64,000 nt of DNA, taken from the NCBI RefSeq assembly GCF_000269805.1, contig NZ_JH711482.1, forward strand, positions 684,169 through 748,168. The letters run 5' to 3'. This DNA is from Actinomyces massiliensis 4401292 (GTDB taxonomy: Bacteria > Actinomycetota > Actinomycetes > Actinomycetales > Actinomycetaceae). Position numbers and translations under genes: made by a program. The notes below the pieces were generated by a model. The model was not told where the DNA came from and ran no database searches. It saw only the letters and a list, made by a program, of their open reading frames with translations. Positions 16,992 to 26,247 of the stretch are shown piece by piece. Position 1 is the stretch's first letter, and each line of letters starts with the position of its first letter.

Positions 16992-17020
16992 GGGCTTGCG
17001 GCGCATCGCACCGCAAGCCC
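16992..17020. terminator. Bidirectional terminator between pncB and the DEAH helicase
   Basis: Perfect 10-bp arms GGGCTTGCGG (16992-17001) and CCGCAAGCCC (17011-17020) flank a 9-base loop in the 80-bp gap between two convergent genes. Only short T stretches follow. Confidence 0.65.
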
Positions 17021-17034
17021 CCATCAGCCCCTTC

Positions 17035-18852
17035 TCAACGCTTGCCGACGAACCACCGGCGCAGGGTCTCCACACGCTTGACGATCTCCTCGGTAGAGGC
17101 CTGGGCCACCTCCGGACCACCGCACACACGGCGAAGGTCGGTGTGCACAACGCCATGGGGCTGACCGGAACGGCGGGCCCAGGCAGCGACGAGCTTGCTC
17201 AGCTCTTTACGGGCGGCGGCCCGTCGTCGGGCATCATCGACGCCGGAGTTGACCCGGCGCTGCGCCGCCGCAGCCGCCTGCTTCTTCTGGGCCTTGATCT
17301 GCTTGTCCTGACGCTGACGCAGCAGGGCCGTCACCTGCTCCGGCTCAAGCAGACCGGGCAGACCGAGGTACTCCTGCTCTTCGACACTGCCGACCATGGC
17401 GCCGGTGCCGAACTCACCGCCGTCGAACAGGACCCGGTCGAACTCAGCGGTGGAGTCCATGGCCTCGAAAGCGCCCAGCAGGTCATCCGAGGCCTTCTCC
17501 TCCTTGTTGGCATCGGCTACGAGCCGGTCCTCGGGGGCGAAGAGCGAATCCTCGTCAGTGGGCCTGGCGCCGCCTAAAACGTGATCGCGGGCCACCTCGA
17601 TCTCGCCCGCCAGCCCCAGCAGGGGCGTGACTGAGGGCAGGAACACCGAGGCCGTCTCCCCTCGGGCACGCGAGCGGACGAAACGACCGACTGCTTGGGC
17701 GAAGAACAGCGGAGTCGCAGTAGAGGTCGCGTAGACGCCCACCGCCAAGCGGGGCACGTCCACGCCCTCGGAGACCATCCGCACCGCCACCATCCAGCGG
17801 TCCTCGCTCGCAGCGAAGGTCTCGATGCGACTGGACGCACCGGCGTCATCGGACAGCACCACGGTGGGAGCCTGGCCGGTGATGGCACGAAGCCGCTTCG
17901 CATAAGCACGGGCGGAGCTCTGATCCGAGGCGATGACGAGTCCGCCGGCGTCGGGCACCTGACGGCGCACTTCGCTCAGGCGCTGGTCGGCTGCAGCCAG
18001 AACCGCGGGGATCCACTCCCCCGAGGGATCGAGGGCCGTCCGCCAGGCCTGAGCCTCCAGGTCCTTGGTCAGCGGCTCCCCCAATCTCGCCGCCACCTCG
18101 TCACCGGCCTTGGTGCGCCAGCGCATGTCGCCTGAGTAGGTCATGAACATGACCGGGCGCACGACCCCGTCCCGCAGGGCGTCGGCGTAGTCGTAGGAGT
18201 AGTCGGCTCGGGAGCGCTTGGCGCCACCGGCCTCCTCGACGTAGCGCACGAACGGAATGGCCGACTCGTCGGAGCGGAAGGGCGTCCCGGTCAGGGCGAG
18301 CCGACGGCGAGCCGGCGTGAACGCCTCACGGATGGCATCGCCCCAGCTCAGCGCGTCTCCACCATGGTGAATCTCATCAAGAACCACCAGAGTGCGAATC
18401 GAGTCAGTACGGCTGCGGTGAAGCCTGACGTTGGCGGCGACCTGAGCGTAGGTCACGGCCGCCCCATCGAAGCGCGAGCCCAGCGCGCCCTGAGAATTCG
18501 TGTAGGAGGGATCCAGATGGATGCCGACGCGAGCGGCCGCCTCGGCCCACTGGTACTTCAGGTGCTCGGTGGGGCACACGACGGTGACCTTGTGGACATC
18601 GCCAGCGGCGAGCAGCTCAGTGGCGATACGCAGGGCGAAGGTCGTCTTCCCCGCGCCCGGTGTGGCCACGGCCAGGAAATCCTCTGGCGTATCCGCCAGG
18701 TACTTCTCCAGCGCGGCCGCCTGCCAGGCCCGCAGCGGTCGCGATGTCCCCCAGGCGGCGCGCTGAGGATAGGCCGGAGACAGATTCTCGGCGGCGAAAA
18801 TGGATGGCTGGGTCGGGTGATGCTGCGCCCGAGAGCCTCGCGCGGGACTCAC
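17035..18852 (-). CDS. DEAD/DEAH-box helicase of the DUF3039-linked type
   Basis: A 605-residue superfamily-2 helicase. Walker A is ATPGAGKTTFAL, motif II is LDEIHHGGDAL (a DEIH variant), motif III is LTGTPFRSD and motif VI is QAVGRFVRSR. A Lys/Gln/Ala-rich coiled segment follows the helicase core. It resembles XPB/type III restriction-like helicases and is not fused to a nuclease. GTG 18852 is chosen because it overlaps the DUF3039 stop as GTGA, so the two are coupled; the in-frame ATG at 18999 would lie inside the neighbour. The pair is conserved in Actinobacteria, with unknown substrate. Confidence 0.88.
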   Translation of the reverse strand: MSPARGSRAQHHPTQPSIFAAENLSPAYPQRAAWGTSRPLRAWQAAALEKYLADTPEDFLAVATPGAGKTTFALRIATELLAAGDVHKVTVVCPTEHLKYQWAEAAARVGIHLDPSYTNSQGALGSRFDGAAVTYAQVAANVRLHRSRTDSIRTLVVLDEIHHGGDALSWGDAIREAFTPARRRLALTGTPFRSDESAIPFVRYVEEAGGAKRSRADYSYDYADALRDGVVRPVMFMTYSGDMRWRTKAGDEVAARLGEPLTKDLEAQAWRTALDPSGEWIPAVLAAADQRLSEVRRQVPDAGGLVIASDQSSARAYAKRLRAITGQAPTVVLSDDAGASSRIETFAASEDRWMVAVRMVSEGVDVPRLAVGVYATSTATPLFFAQAVGRFVRSRARGETASVFLPSVTPLLGLAGEIEVARDHVLGGARPTDEDSLFAPEDRLVADANKEEKASDDLLGAFEAMDSTAEFDRVLFDGGEFGTGAMVGSVEEQEYLGLPGLLEPEQVTALLRQRQDKQIKAQKKQAAAAAQRRVNSGVDDARRRAAARKELSKLVAAWARRSGQPHGVVHTDLRRVCGGPEVAQASTEEIVKRVETLRRWFVGKR

Positions 18853-19196
18853 CGACCGCCTCTCGAGAAGGGGAAGCGCGGGAAGCGGGAACCGTCTCCC
18901 TTGCCGCCGCCGGGCTTCATCGTCTCGTATATCTGCTTGCAGGTGGGGCACACCGGGTACTTCGACGGATCCCGTCCGGGAGTCCACACCTTGCCGCACA
19001 GAGCGACCACCGGACGACCGGTGGTGGAGGCCGCGGCGATCTTGTCCTTCCGCACGTAGTGGGCGAAACGGTCGGCATCGCCGTCGTCAGTGGACTGGAG
19101 CTCCTCGCGCTCGAGGACGGCGGTCCCGACCGACTGACTCGGCTGAGCATCCGGGTCGCTGGAGACTCCGATCGTGGGTGCAAAGGGCTCGCTCAT
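18849..19196 (-). CDS. DUF3039 family protein
   Basis: A 115-residue soluble protein. The core is RFAHYVRKDKI...G.PVVALCGKVWTPGRDPSKYPVCPTCKQIYE. Its CG.....CP.C cysteines look like a zinc-binding site and are characteristic of DUF3039. The Gly/Arg-rich tail is disordered. ATG 19196 lies 6 bases after TACACT (19203-19208), the leaderless pattern; an in-frame ATG at 19268 adds 24 implausible residues. It is the first gene of a two-gene unit with the helicase and probably its partner. Confidence 0.88.
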   Translation of the reverse strand: MSEPFAPTIGVSSDPDAQPSQSVGTAVLEREELQSTDDGDADRFAHYVRKDKIAAASTTGRPVVALCGKVWTPGRDPSKYPVCPTCKQIYETMKPGGGKGDGSRFPRFPFSRGGR

Positions 19197-19282
19197 GGAG
19201 TCAGTGTAAGCCGAGTAAGCCGGGCAAACCGAGTCAGCCGGGCGAGCAGCAGATAGGCAGAGCGGCAAGAGCCTTCGTACGA

Positions 19283-20023
19283 TCAGTACTGCTTCTTGAG
19301 CAGGCTCGCGGCAGCGGGATCAACGAGCACGAGCGCATCGGCGTGGTTCTGCATCACGGTGGCGGGCCACTGAGAGTCGACCTCGCCCTCGACAAGGTGG
19401 GCGATGGCCTCGGCCTTGTTCTCGCCGGTGGCGATCAGGACGAGCTTACGGGCCTTCATGATGGTCCCCAGCCCCTGGGTGATGCAGCGGGTGGGGACAG
19501 CATTGATGTCGCCATCGAAGAAGCGGGCGTTGTCACGGCGGGTCTGCTCGGTGAGCTCATCAAGGTGGGTCGAGGAGTCGAGCGGGCCGCCCGGCTCATT
19601 GAAGCCGATGTGGCCATCAGCGCCGATGCCCAGGATCTGCAGGTCGCAGTAGCCGGCAGCCGCCATGGCGGCCTCATAGGCGTCGCAGGCGGCCTGGAGG
19701 TCGTCGCTCAGGGCATCGGGGCCGTGCAGCGCGCCGGGCCGCATGTCCACACGGGAACGCAGGTTCCTCTCCATGAAGGTGGCGTAGCGCTCGGGGTGCC
19801 CCTCGGGCAGACCGACGTACTCGTCGAGCATGAAGCCAGTGACCTCCTTGAAGGAGATGCGCCCGGCCTCGCAACGGCGAGCGAGCTCGTCGTAGAGGGG
19901 AAGCGGACTCGACCCCGTGGCGGTTCCCAGAACAGCGGCGGGTTTCGCGGCCAGAAGATCCTCAATGGAATCGGCGGCGCGCTCGGCGATGGCCTCGGCG
20001 GTGTCCAGGATCACGAGCTTCAT
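19283..20023 (-). CDS. nagB: Glucosamine-6-phosphate deaminase
   Basis: A 246-residue enzyme that converts glucosamine-6-phosphate to fructose-6-phosphate and ammonia, the last step of amino-sugar and sialic-acid breakdown. Marks are MKLVILDTAEAIAERAAD, LGTATGSSPLPLYDEL (phosphate loop), FMLDEYVGLPEGHPERY and the catalytic IGADGHIGFNEPG. A Shine-Dalgarno (GAAGAGGA) precedes the ATG. It stands apart from the nan operon 3.4 kb away. Upstream, ATGACA and TTAAGG on the minus strand are possible minus-35 and minus-10 boxes about 90-110 bp before the start. Confidence 0.95.
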   Translation of the reverse strand: MKLVILDTAEAIAERAADSIEDLLAAKPAAVLGTATGSSPLPLYDELARRCEAGRISFKEVTGFMLDEYVGLPEGHPERYATFMERNLRSRVDMRPGALHGPDALSDDLQAACDAYEAAMAAAGYCDLQILGIGADGHIGFNEPGGPLDSSTHLDELTEQTRRDNARFFDGDINAVPTRCITQGLGTIMKARKLVLIATGENKAEAIAHLVEGEVDSQWPATVMQNHADALVLVDPAAASLLKKQY

Positions 20024-20193
20024 AGGTGTATTCCTCTTCGGCGATGCGGAGACGATCTCGGCCCGAGCGGGCCATCGACACCGAGCTGCGCAACAATGCG
20101 CGCCGGCCAGAAAACCTTAAAGCAGCAGATAACTGTTTGTCATCCTTCGGCACCGGACTCTCCGTCCATCAAGACCCGATGATCCGATGGCTC

Positions 20194-21951
20194 TCACTGC
20201 GTGTCGGCGTGCCCGGGCCACGAGCGCACGGTGGCGAGGACCTGAACCCAGCGCCGGTCCAACGCCCGCCCGCCCCAGACAGCACCTGCCCAGGCCAGAC
20301 CCGCGCCCCAGAGCGTCCCGCTGGCCAGGAGCGCCCAGCCCCACTGCCACGCACCGGTGGCCGCGAGGACCCAGATTCCGATGAGGACCGGCAGCACGAG
20401 CACGGCGATCACCATCAGGCCGATCATCTGCACCAGGGAGGCGAGCAGGATCATGCCTGAGGTCCGCGACTTCAAAGGGCTCTCTCCCGGCGCATTGACC
20501 TCGTAGGGCAGGAGCGCGCTGATAACCGCCGACCAGGCTGCGGCGGCCCCGTACAGGCCGAGCTGCGCCCCGATGGACGCGGGGACGATGTCCCAGCGCC
20601 CGGTCCACGCTCCGAGGGCGGCGGTCCCGATCATCAGAACGGGAAGGTGCCACAGGGCAGCGGCTAGCATGCGCCCCAACCGGTCGTCACGGCCGCGTAC
20701 TCCGGCGCTCAGGTGCATCCACAGGGCAGTGGAGTCATAAGCCAGGTCGTCGTGCAGCACCCAGCCGGACATCAAGGCGATCCAGGGGGGAACCCCGAGC
20801 AGCGCCGCCGGCGCTTCGCCGAGCGCAGCATTGACCGGAGCGCTCATGAAAACGACATCACTATCAGCGCTTCCGGTTGTCATGCTCAGCACCACCACAA
20901 TGCCCACGATGAGCATGACGAATGTGGAGGAGAGGCCCAGAGCCAGGTAGCGCGGATCGTTGCGCCAGTAGCGCAGGCAGCGCGCGGCGATCGCGGCGGT
21001 CCGTGATGGAACGACCCGCGCCAGCCTCCGCTGCCACAGCAGCGGCTCGAAGGAGCCGGTGGTGGCGTCCGTCGCGCCGGCGGAGGCTGCATGAGGCGCA
21101 TGGGCTGCAGAGGCGAAGCGCTCCGGGCGCCCACGCCGCCCGGCTGCACGGCCACCCGACATGACACGCTGCACAACCCGGCCCCACAACGGCATCAGCA
21201 CAACCGGAAGCATCAGGGCGCCGGCCGTCAGAACCAGCGCCATGCCGAATTGCCCCTGGGCAAGACAGCCGGGAGCCGCGAAGGCCCATCCGAAGGGACT
21301 CAGCGACAGCACCCGGCCGATCATCATGAGCCCGGAGCCGTCGAGCCCGTGCGAGCGCGTGGCGACGAGGTTGAGCAGGCTCGGCATGAGGGCGGCCCCG
21401 ATGACGGCCACTCCTCCGATGGCGCCGATGAGGTCTCGGCCTCGGCGGGTGGTCGATGCGCCCGTGCCGATCACGACGATGCGGGAGGTGAGCACGCAGG
21501 TCGCCAGGGCAACCGGAGCGAGGACCAGTGCGAGGCCGGCGGCGGCCCAATGCCCGCCCACCGCCCAGACCAGGGCGGGCAGAACGGCGCAGACGCCGGT
21601 TGCAATGCCCGGAATCCCCGCGGCTCCGGCCACGGCAAGCCCTCTGACCAGGGAGCGGGAGGGGGCGATCCATGGAGCGAGCGCCCGCGGGTCGAGCGTG
21701 GAGTCGACGCCCGTGAGCAGGAGCGGCACCAGGGTCCAGCCCAGGGTCGCCAGCGCTCCCAGAGCGCCGATGGTGGTCGAGGCGAGCGGGGTCGGGGCAT
21801 GAAGACCGAGCGCTACGGCACCGGCCCCCACCGAGATGGTCGCGCTGAATGCCCAGGCGGCTCCGAGCAGAGCAGCCAGCAGGATCCACACACTGCGCCC
21901 CAGGGCGTTGAGGGTGATTCTCCACCTCAGTCGGACGAGGGTCGCAACCAC
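20194..21951 (-). CDS. ABC-2 type exporter permease
   Basis: A 585-residue integral membrane protein with roughly 12 hydrophobic segments and a basic, His/Ala-rich cytoplasmic loop in the middle (near residues 275-310). No binding-protein-dependent permease motif (EAA loop) is present, so it is an exporter-type subunit. Its start overlaps the ATPase stop by 25 bp, so the two form a dedicated exporter. The cargo is unknown; peptide or drug export is typical of such pairs. Confidence 0.8.
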   Translation of the reverse strand: MVATLVRLRWRITLNALGRSVWILLAALLGAAWAFSATISVGAGAVALGLHAPTPLASTTIGALGALATLGWTLVPLLLTGVDSTLDPRALAPWIAPSRSLVRGLAVAGAAGIPGIATGVCAVLPALVWAVGGHWAAAGLALVLAPVALATCVLTSRIVVIGTGASTTRRGRDLIGAIGGVAVIGAALMPSLLNLVATRSHGLDGSGLMMIGRVLSLSPFGWAFAAPGCLAQGQFGMALVLTAGALMLPVVLMPLWGRVVQRVMSGGRAAGRRGRPERFASAAHAPHAASAGATDATTGSFEPLLWQRRLARVVPSRTAAIAARCLRYWRNDPRYLALGLSSTFVMLIVGIVVVLSMTTGSADSDVVFMSAPVNAALGEAPAALLGVPPWIALMSGWVLHDDLAYDSTALWMHLSAGVRGRDDRLGRMLAAALWHLPVLMIGTAALGAWTGRWDIVPASIGAQLGLYGAAAAWSAVISALLPYEVNAPGESPLKSRTSGMILLASLVQMIGLMVIAVLVLPVLIGIWVLAATGAWQWGWALLASGTLWGAGLAWAGAVWGGRALDRRWVQVLATVRSWPGHADTQ

Positions 21952-22718
21952 GACAGCCCCTCTCTCGTCGCCGGGGCCCCGACGAGCTGGGTGAATCGGT
22001 CCTCCAGGTCCATGCCTGCGGCAACCTCCTCGGTGGTGCCCGCGGCTACGACTCGGCCGCTGCCGACAATGGCCACATGGGTGCAGAAGCGCTGCACGGT
22101 CGCCATCACGTGGCTGGAGATGATGACGGTGCCGCCACCGGCGGCGAAATCCGCCAGGATCGACTGGATCGTCTGGGCCGATACCGGATCCACAGCCTCG
22201 AAGGGCTCGTCCAGGACGAGGACACTGGGCGAGTGGACCAGCGCACAGGCGAGGTTGATCTTCTTGCGCATGCCGGCGGAGTAATCGGCGACGAGGGTGC
22301 GTCCGGCACTATCGAGGTCCAGGACATGGAGGAGCTGGGTCGCACGGGCGACGACGACGTCACGCTCGAGACCGCGCAGCAGCCCGGCATACGTGACCAG
22401 TTCCAGCCCGGTCAGGCGGTCGAAAGTGCGCAGGCCATCGGGCAGAACACCGAGCTGCGCCTTGGCGGCGATCGGCTGGGCCCATACGTCGATGCCATGG
22501 ACGCTCGCGCGGCCGGCGTCGGGAAGCAGCAGTCCTGTCGCCATTGACAGGGTCGTGGTCTTGCCCGCCCCATTGGGACCGACAACGCCGTAGATGGAGC
22601 CGACCGGAACGACCAGAGAGAGCATGTTGACGGCGATCTTCTGTCCGAAGGCCTTGCACAGCCCTTCCAGGACAAGCGCGGAATCGGCTTGCACGGGTTG
22701 AGGAGACGCTGAGTCCAT
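21927..22718 (-). CDS. ABC exporter ATP-binding protein
   Basis: A 263-residue ATPase. Walker A is GPNGAGKTT, the signature region reads ADYSAGMRKKINLACALVHSP (a degenerate SAGM form of the LSGGQ motif), Walker B is VLVLDEPFEAVDP, and the switch His is in IISSHVM. ATG 22718 is chosen over the ATG at 22736 because TACCCT (22726-22731) lies 7 bases upstream with no Shine-Dalgarno. It energises the overlapping permease. Confidence 0.9.
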   Translation of the reverse strand: MDSASPQPVQADSALVLEGLCKAFGQKIAVNMLSLVVPVGSIYGVVGPNGAGKTTTLSMATGLLLPDAGRASVHGIDVWAQPIAAKAQLGVLPDGLRTFDRLTGLELVTYAGLLRGLERDVVVARATQLLHVLDLDSAGRTLVADYSAGMRKKINLACALVHSPSVLVLDEPFEAVDPVSAQTIQSILADFAAGGGTVIISSHVMATVQRFCTHVAIVGSGRVVAAGTTEEVAAGMDLEDRFTQLVGAPATREGLSWLRPSSD

Positions 22719-22886
22719 ACGACTGAGGGTATGCACGAGAGCTCGCCCGATCCTCCTACCCGCGAAGGATCCTCGATATCTCGATATACAGACCGCCAGA
22801 CCGCCTCTTTACAGCGCGTTATGCCGCGTTATGCCTCATCGCGCCTCATCGCCTCATGGCGATCGCTTCGCATCGCCCCAATGACG

Positions 22887-22919
22887 AAGGCGCGGCACCC
22901 AGCAGGGGTGACGCGCCTT
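22887..22919 (-). terminator. Hairpin downstream of the HU gene
   Basis: Arms at 22887-22900 and 22906-22919 pair over 13 positions with a single mismatch and a 5-base loop, 50 bp beyond the HU stop. There is no clear T tract. The neighbouring stretch 22780-22875 has short tandem repeats (GCGTTATGCC twice, TCATCGC-like units) and no gene. Confidence 0.6.
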
Positions 22920-22969
22920 GACGTCTTCGGTCCGGCTGCTCTCAGCAGCATCGGTCCCTCACGCTGAGG

Positions 22970-23251
22970 TCACTTGGCGACTGCCTTCTTCAAGGCGGAG
23001 CCGACCGTCAGCTTGACACCGTAGCCGGCGGGGATCTGGATCTCCTCGCCGGTGCGGGGGTTACGGCCGGTACGAGCGGCGCGCTCAACGCGCTCCACAC
23101 CCATCAGGCCGGTGATCTTGACGGCCTCGCCCTTGGCGACATTGTCGACCAGGACCTTCTGGAAAGCAGCAAGGAAGGCATCAGCCTGGACCTTGGTGAG
23201 ATCGGCCTCCTCGGCGATGGCGGCAATGAGCTCAGTGCGGTTGACGGACAT
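22970..23251 (-). CDS. hup: HU family nucleoid DNA-binding protein
   Basis: A 93-residue histone-like protein that bends and compacts DNA as a dimer. MSVNRTELIAAIAEEADLTK is the helical dimerisation arm. GLMGVERVERAARTGRNPRTGEEIQIPAG is the beta arm with the conserved RNPRTG and the Pro that intercalates. It ends in a Lys-rich tail without the long lysine extension of mycobacterial HupB. ATG 23251 is chosen because a GAGAGG Shine-Dalgarno precedes it. A CTGACA box in the AT-rich DNA about 80 bp upstream may be the minus-35. Confidence 0.95.
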   Translation of the reverse strand: MSVNRTELIAAIAEEADLTKVQADAFLAAFQKVLVDNVAKGEAVKITGLMGVERVERAARTGRNPRTGEEIQIPAGYGVKLTVGSALKKAVAK

Positions 23252-23448
23252 ATATCTGCCTCTCAGTCGTTGGTGGGCACCAGGAACGGTGCCGCTGACG
23301 GCAACGCTATGCATAAATGGGCTGTTTTGTCAGATATGACGGTGTTTTCTCGGCGTGGCGCACTACTTTGTGATCTTCTTTCGCCTCGTTGGTCACACGC
23401 GTCACACTCGCCACGGCCGGCAGTGCGAGCCGCGGCATCAACGCGCAC

Positions 23449-24138
23449 TCAGGGAGCAGCGATGGCCTGAACGAACCAGGAGGTGATAGTGGTGGGGTGA
23501 GTCACAGCAGTACCGACGACGACGGCGAAGGCCCCGTGCTCCATGGCCAGAGCCGCCTGAGCCGGGGTGTGCACGCGGCCCTCGACGACGAGCGGGACCT
23601 CCGCTATCGCCGCCACTTGGTCGATGAGCTCGATGTCGGGACCATCGGTTCTGGGGCGTTCACCGGTGTAGCCCGCCAGGGTGGTGCCGAGCACGTCGGC
23701 ACCGGCGTCCTGGGCCATGCGGGCATCGTCAAGGCTGCCGCAGTCGGCCATGACCAGGACATCCGGGCGTACCTCCTTGAGGCCGGCCACCGTCTGGGCG
23801 AAGGTGCGGCCATCCGGCCGCGGGCGGCGCGTGGCATCAATGGCGACGATCTGCGAACCAGTGGCGGCAACGGCGATGGCGTGATTCAGGGTCGGGGTGA
23901 TGAAGACGCCGTCGTGACCGTCCTTCCACAGGCCGATCACGGGGACATCGACGTGCTGATTGATCAGGGCCAGGTCGGCCAGGCCCTGGGCGCGGATGCC
24001 GACGGCACCGCCGGCGACGCAGGCCTGGGCAACCTGGTCCATGGTGCGCGGATCGCGCATGGGCTCTCCCGGGTAGGCCTGGGCAGAGGCGATGAGTCCC
24101 CCGCGCAGCCTGACGAGAACAGGATCCAGTGCGGTCAT
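23449..24138 (-). CDS. nanE: N-acetylmannosamine-6-phosphate 2-epimerase
   Basis: A 229-residue TIM-barrel enzyme that converts ManNAc-6-P to GlcNAc-6-P. Marks are LRGGLIASAQAYPGEPMRDP near the start, VIGLWKDGHDGVFITPT, IVAIDATRRPRPDG, VLVMADCGSLDDARMAQDAGADVLGTTLAGYTG and VEGRVHTPAQAALAMEHGAFAVVVGTAVTHP. A strong Shine-Dalgarno GGAGGAA precedes ATG 24138. It is the last gene of the nan operon, 71 bp after nanK. Confidence 0.96.
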   Translation of the reverse strand: MTALDPVLVRLRGGLIASAQAYPGEPMRDPRTMDQVAQACVAGGAVGIRAQGLADLALINQHVDVPVIGLWKDGHDGVFITPTLNHAIAVAATGSQIVAIDATRRPRPDGRTFAQTVAGLKEVRPDVLVMADCGSLDDARMAQDAGADVLGTTLAGYTGERPRTDGPDIELIDQVAAIAEVPLVVEGRVHTPAQAALAMEHGAFAVVVGTAVTHPTTITSWFVQAIAAP

Positions 24139-24209
24139 GGGGTGTTCCTCCGTTAGTCGAGTGGGTGAGCCCCGCAGTCGGGACTCCGGGCGCTGTCGTC
24201 GCGGCGGCC

Positions 24210-25238
24210 TCAGAGGCCCGCGGCGCGGCGCGACAGGAGACGCAGCCGGGCCTGGTGGGCGGCGCCCACGATCGGGGCGGTCGTGCCGAGGGCGGCGGGA
24301 ACGAGCTCGAGATCATCGGCCACGAGGCCGACGACCTCTGCGCGCACTGTCTCGCGCAGCGGCCCCCACCACAGGTCGCCGGAGCGGGCCAGGCCTCCGG
24401 AGACGATGACGCGCTCAGGATCCAGGACGGTGACGACGGCGGCGATGGCCTTGCCCAGGGCGATGGCCGCCTCGCGATAGACGCGCTGGGCGACGGCGTC
24501 ACCGGCGTCTGCGAGTCTCTCCACCTGGTGGGCGCCGGTGACATCGACAGCGCTGGTGGCCTCGCGGTAGCGCCGGGCGATCTGGGGCCCGGCCGCGATG
24601 GCCTCCAGATGGCCGGAGCGCCCGCAGGTGCAGGGCTCGGATCCCGCCGTGCCGGAGGGCATGTGCCCCATCTCCCCGGCCAGGAAGTGCGCGCCGTGAT
24701 GGACGTGGCCGTCCAGGACGACCGCCCCGCCGACCCCCGTGCCCACGGCGACGACGAGAACGCTGCCGGCACCGGCACCGGCACCGATCCAGGCCTCGCC
24801 GGCGGCGTAGGCGTTGACGTCGTTATCGACATGCACGAGCAGATCCTGCGACGCGACGCCTGCGGCGAGCAGGCGTCGCGCCACTCCCCCGGCGATGTCG
24901 GTGCCGGGCCAGCCGGTGATGGTGTCGGTGGCCGAAGCGACCACGCCCCGGCCGGCGTCAATGACACCGGCCGAGCCGATCCCGACCGCCACCGGGGCGA
25001 GTCGCACACGCCGCGCCGCGGGCGCACCGGTGTCGATGAGGGTCGTCACCGAGGAGGCGATGGCGTCGAGCACGGCCTGAGCGCCCTCGCGCGCCGGGGT
25101 GGGAGCTTCAGCCACAGGGCCGAGCAGCCCGCCGTCAGCGGACACGAGGGCAGCCGCGATCTTCGTACCCCCCACATCGACGCCGACGACCGGAGCGGTC
25201 AGCTGCTCGTCGACGATGGCGGCGGTCGACGTCGTCAT
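24210..25238 (-). CDS. nanK: ROK-family N-acetylmannosamine kinase
   Basis: A 342-residue sugar kinase that phosphorylates ManNAc at O6. The ATP-binding VVGVDVGGTKIAAAL opens the ROK fold. DNDVNAYAAGEAWIGAGAG has the catalytic Asp region, and VVAVGTGVGGAVVLDGHVHHGAHFLAGEMGHMP leads into the zinc motif. In EPCTCGRSGHLEAIAAG the last Cys of the usual CxCGxxGC is His, a tolerated variant. It starts one base after the nanA stop. The substrate call comes from its place between nanA and nanE. Confidence 0.9.
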   Translation of the reverse strand: MTTSTAAIVDEQLTAPVVGVDVGGTKIAAALVSADGGLLGPVAEAPTPAREGAQAVLDAIASSVTTLIDTGAPAARRVRLAPVAVGIGSAGVIDAGRGVVASATDTITGWPGTDIAGGVARRLLAAGVASQDLLVHVDNDVNAYAAGEAWIGAGAGAGSVLVVAVGTGVGGAVVLDGHVHHGAHFLAGEMGHMPSGTAGSEPCTCGRSGHLEAIAAGPQIARRYREATSAVDVTGAHQVERLADAGDAVAQRVYREAAIALGKAIAAVVTVLDPERVIVSGGLARSGDLWWGPLRETVRAEVVGLVADDLELVPAALGTTAPIVGAAHQARLRLLSRRAAGL

Positions 25239-25239
25239 C

Positions 25240-26160
25240 TCAGATCAGGCCCTGTTCGCGCACGATCGCCACGACCCTGTCCTTCGCATCGCCCTGCACC
25301 GCCTTGACGGGGAACGCCATGGTGTTGGTGTCGATGATGCCGATGGCCTGCATGGCTGTCTTGAAGGCGCCGATGCCCGACGCGTCGCCGGAGCGCCCCT
25401 GAGGCACGTAGACGATCTCGAATCCGGCGCAGATCCTGTCCTGGATACGACGTGCCTCCTCCCAATCGCCTCTCTGAGCGACCTGCCAGATATCCGCGTA
25501 GGAGCGCGGGTCGACATTGGCGTACCCGGGCACGACGCCATCGCTTCCGAGCAGGAGCATGCCATCGACAACGCACTCGTGCCCCGTCAGCAGCGCCAGT
25601 GGATGACCGGCGGCCTCATTGGCGGCGACCAGACGGCGGAAAGCGACATCGTCGCCCGAGGAGTCCTTGACGCCCGCCAGGACGCCTTCGCGTCCCAGCT
25701 GGACGAGCAGATCGCAGCCGAGCTTGACGCCGTTGAGGCGGACCGGGACGTCATAGGCGAACAGCGGAACGTCAATGGCGGCGGCGATGGCGCGGAAGTG
25801 ATCGGCGATCTCGACGGCATCGTTGATCGCGTAGAAGGGGCAGGTGGCCACGACGGCGTCCGCTCCCAGGGCTTGGGCGCGCCGGGCCTGCTCGATGACA
25901 CGGTTCGCCGTCGTGTCGATCGCTCCGGTAAGGACGGGCACGCGCCCTGCCGTCGTAGTGATGGCGCGCTCGATGATGGCATCGCGCTCAGCGTCGGTGA
26001 GATAGGCCGTCTCACCGGAGGAGCCCAGGAGGAACAGTCCGTTGACTCCTCCTGCGATGAGGTGCTCGATGACGCGGTCAAGACCAGCGAGGTCAACAGA
26101 GCCGTCTTGGGTGAATGGCGTGACAACCGGGGGGATGAGGCCGGTGAAACGGGTGTCCAT
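25240..26160 (-). CDS. nanA: N-acetylneuraminate lyase (DHDPS/NAL superfamily)
   Basis: A 306-residue class I aldolase expected to split sialic acid into ManNAc and pyruvate. The pyruvate-binding motif LGSSGE (residues 45-50), Tyr136 in AYDVP and Schiff-base Lys165 in GVKDSSGD are all in place, and their numbering fits E. coli NanA closely. The fold alone could be dihydrodipicolinate synthase or another aldolase. The operon with nanK, nanE and a solute transporter decides for sialic acid. Confidence 0.88.
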   Translation of the reverse strand: MDTRFTGLIPPVVTPFTQDGSVDLAGLDRVIEHLIAGGVNGLFLLGSSGETAYLTDAERDAIIERAITTTAGRVPVLTGAIDTTANRVIEQARRAQALGADAVVATCPFYAINDAVEIADHFRAIAAAIDVPLFAYDVPVRLNGVKLGCDLLVQLGREGVLAGVKDSSGDDVAFRRLVAANEAAGHPLALLTGHECVVDGMLLLGSDGVVPGYANVDPRSYADIWQVAQRGDWEEARRIQDRICAGFEIVYVPQGRSGDASGIGAFKTAMQAIGIIDTNTMAFPVKAVQGDAKDRVVAIVREQGLI

Positions 26161-26247
26161 GTGCTGCTTTCTCTGATTTCTTCAGTTGTCCGTGAATGGA
26201 TGCCGGGGATGTGGGCGTGCGGGGCTCAGCCCTCGATCAGCCCTCGA

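Noticed and set aside
20713-24156. Very long ORFs on the plus strand across minus-strand genes (for example 21091-22284, 24129-25307, 25099-27123)
   Set aside because: High-GC codon bias keeps antisense frames open. They lie exactly over well-recognised genes, have no family features and show Arg/Gly/Pro-rich random composition.
25240-26160. Dihydrodipicolinate synthase (dapA)
   Set aside because: Fold and active site fit, but the operon with nanK, nanE and a transporter, and the Tyr136/Lys165 positions, favour N-acetylneuraminate lyase.
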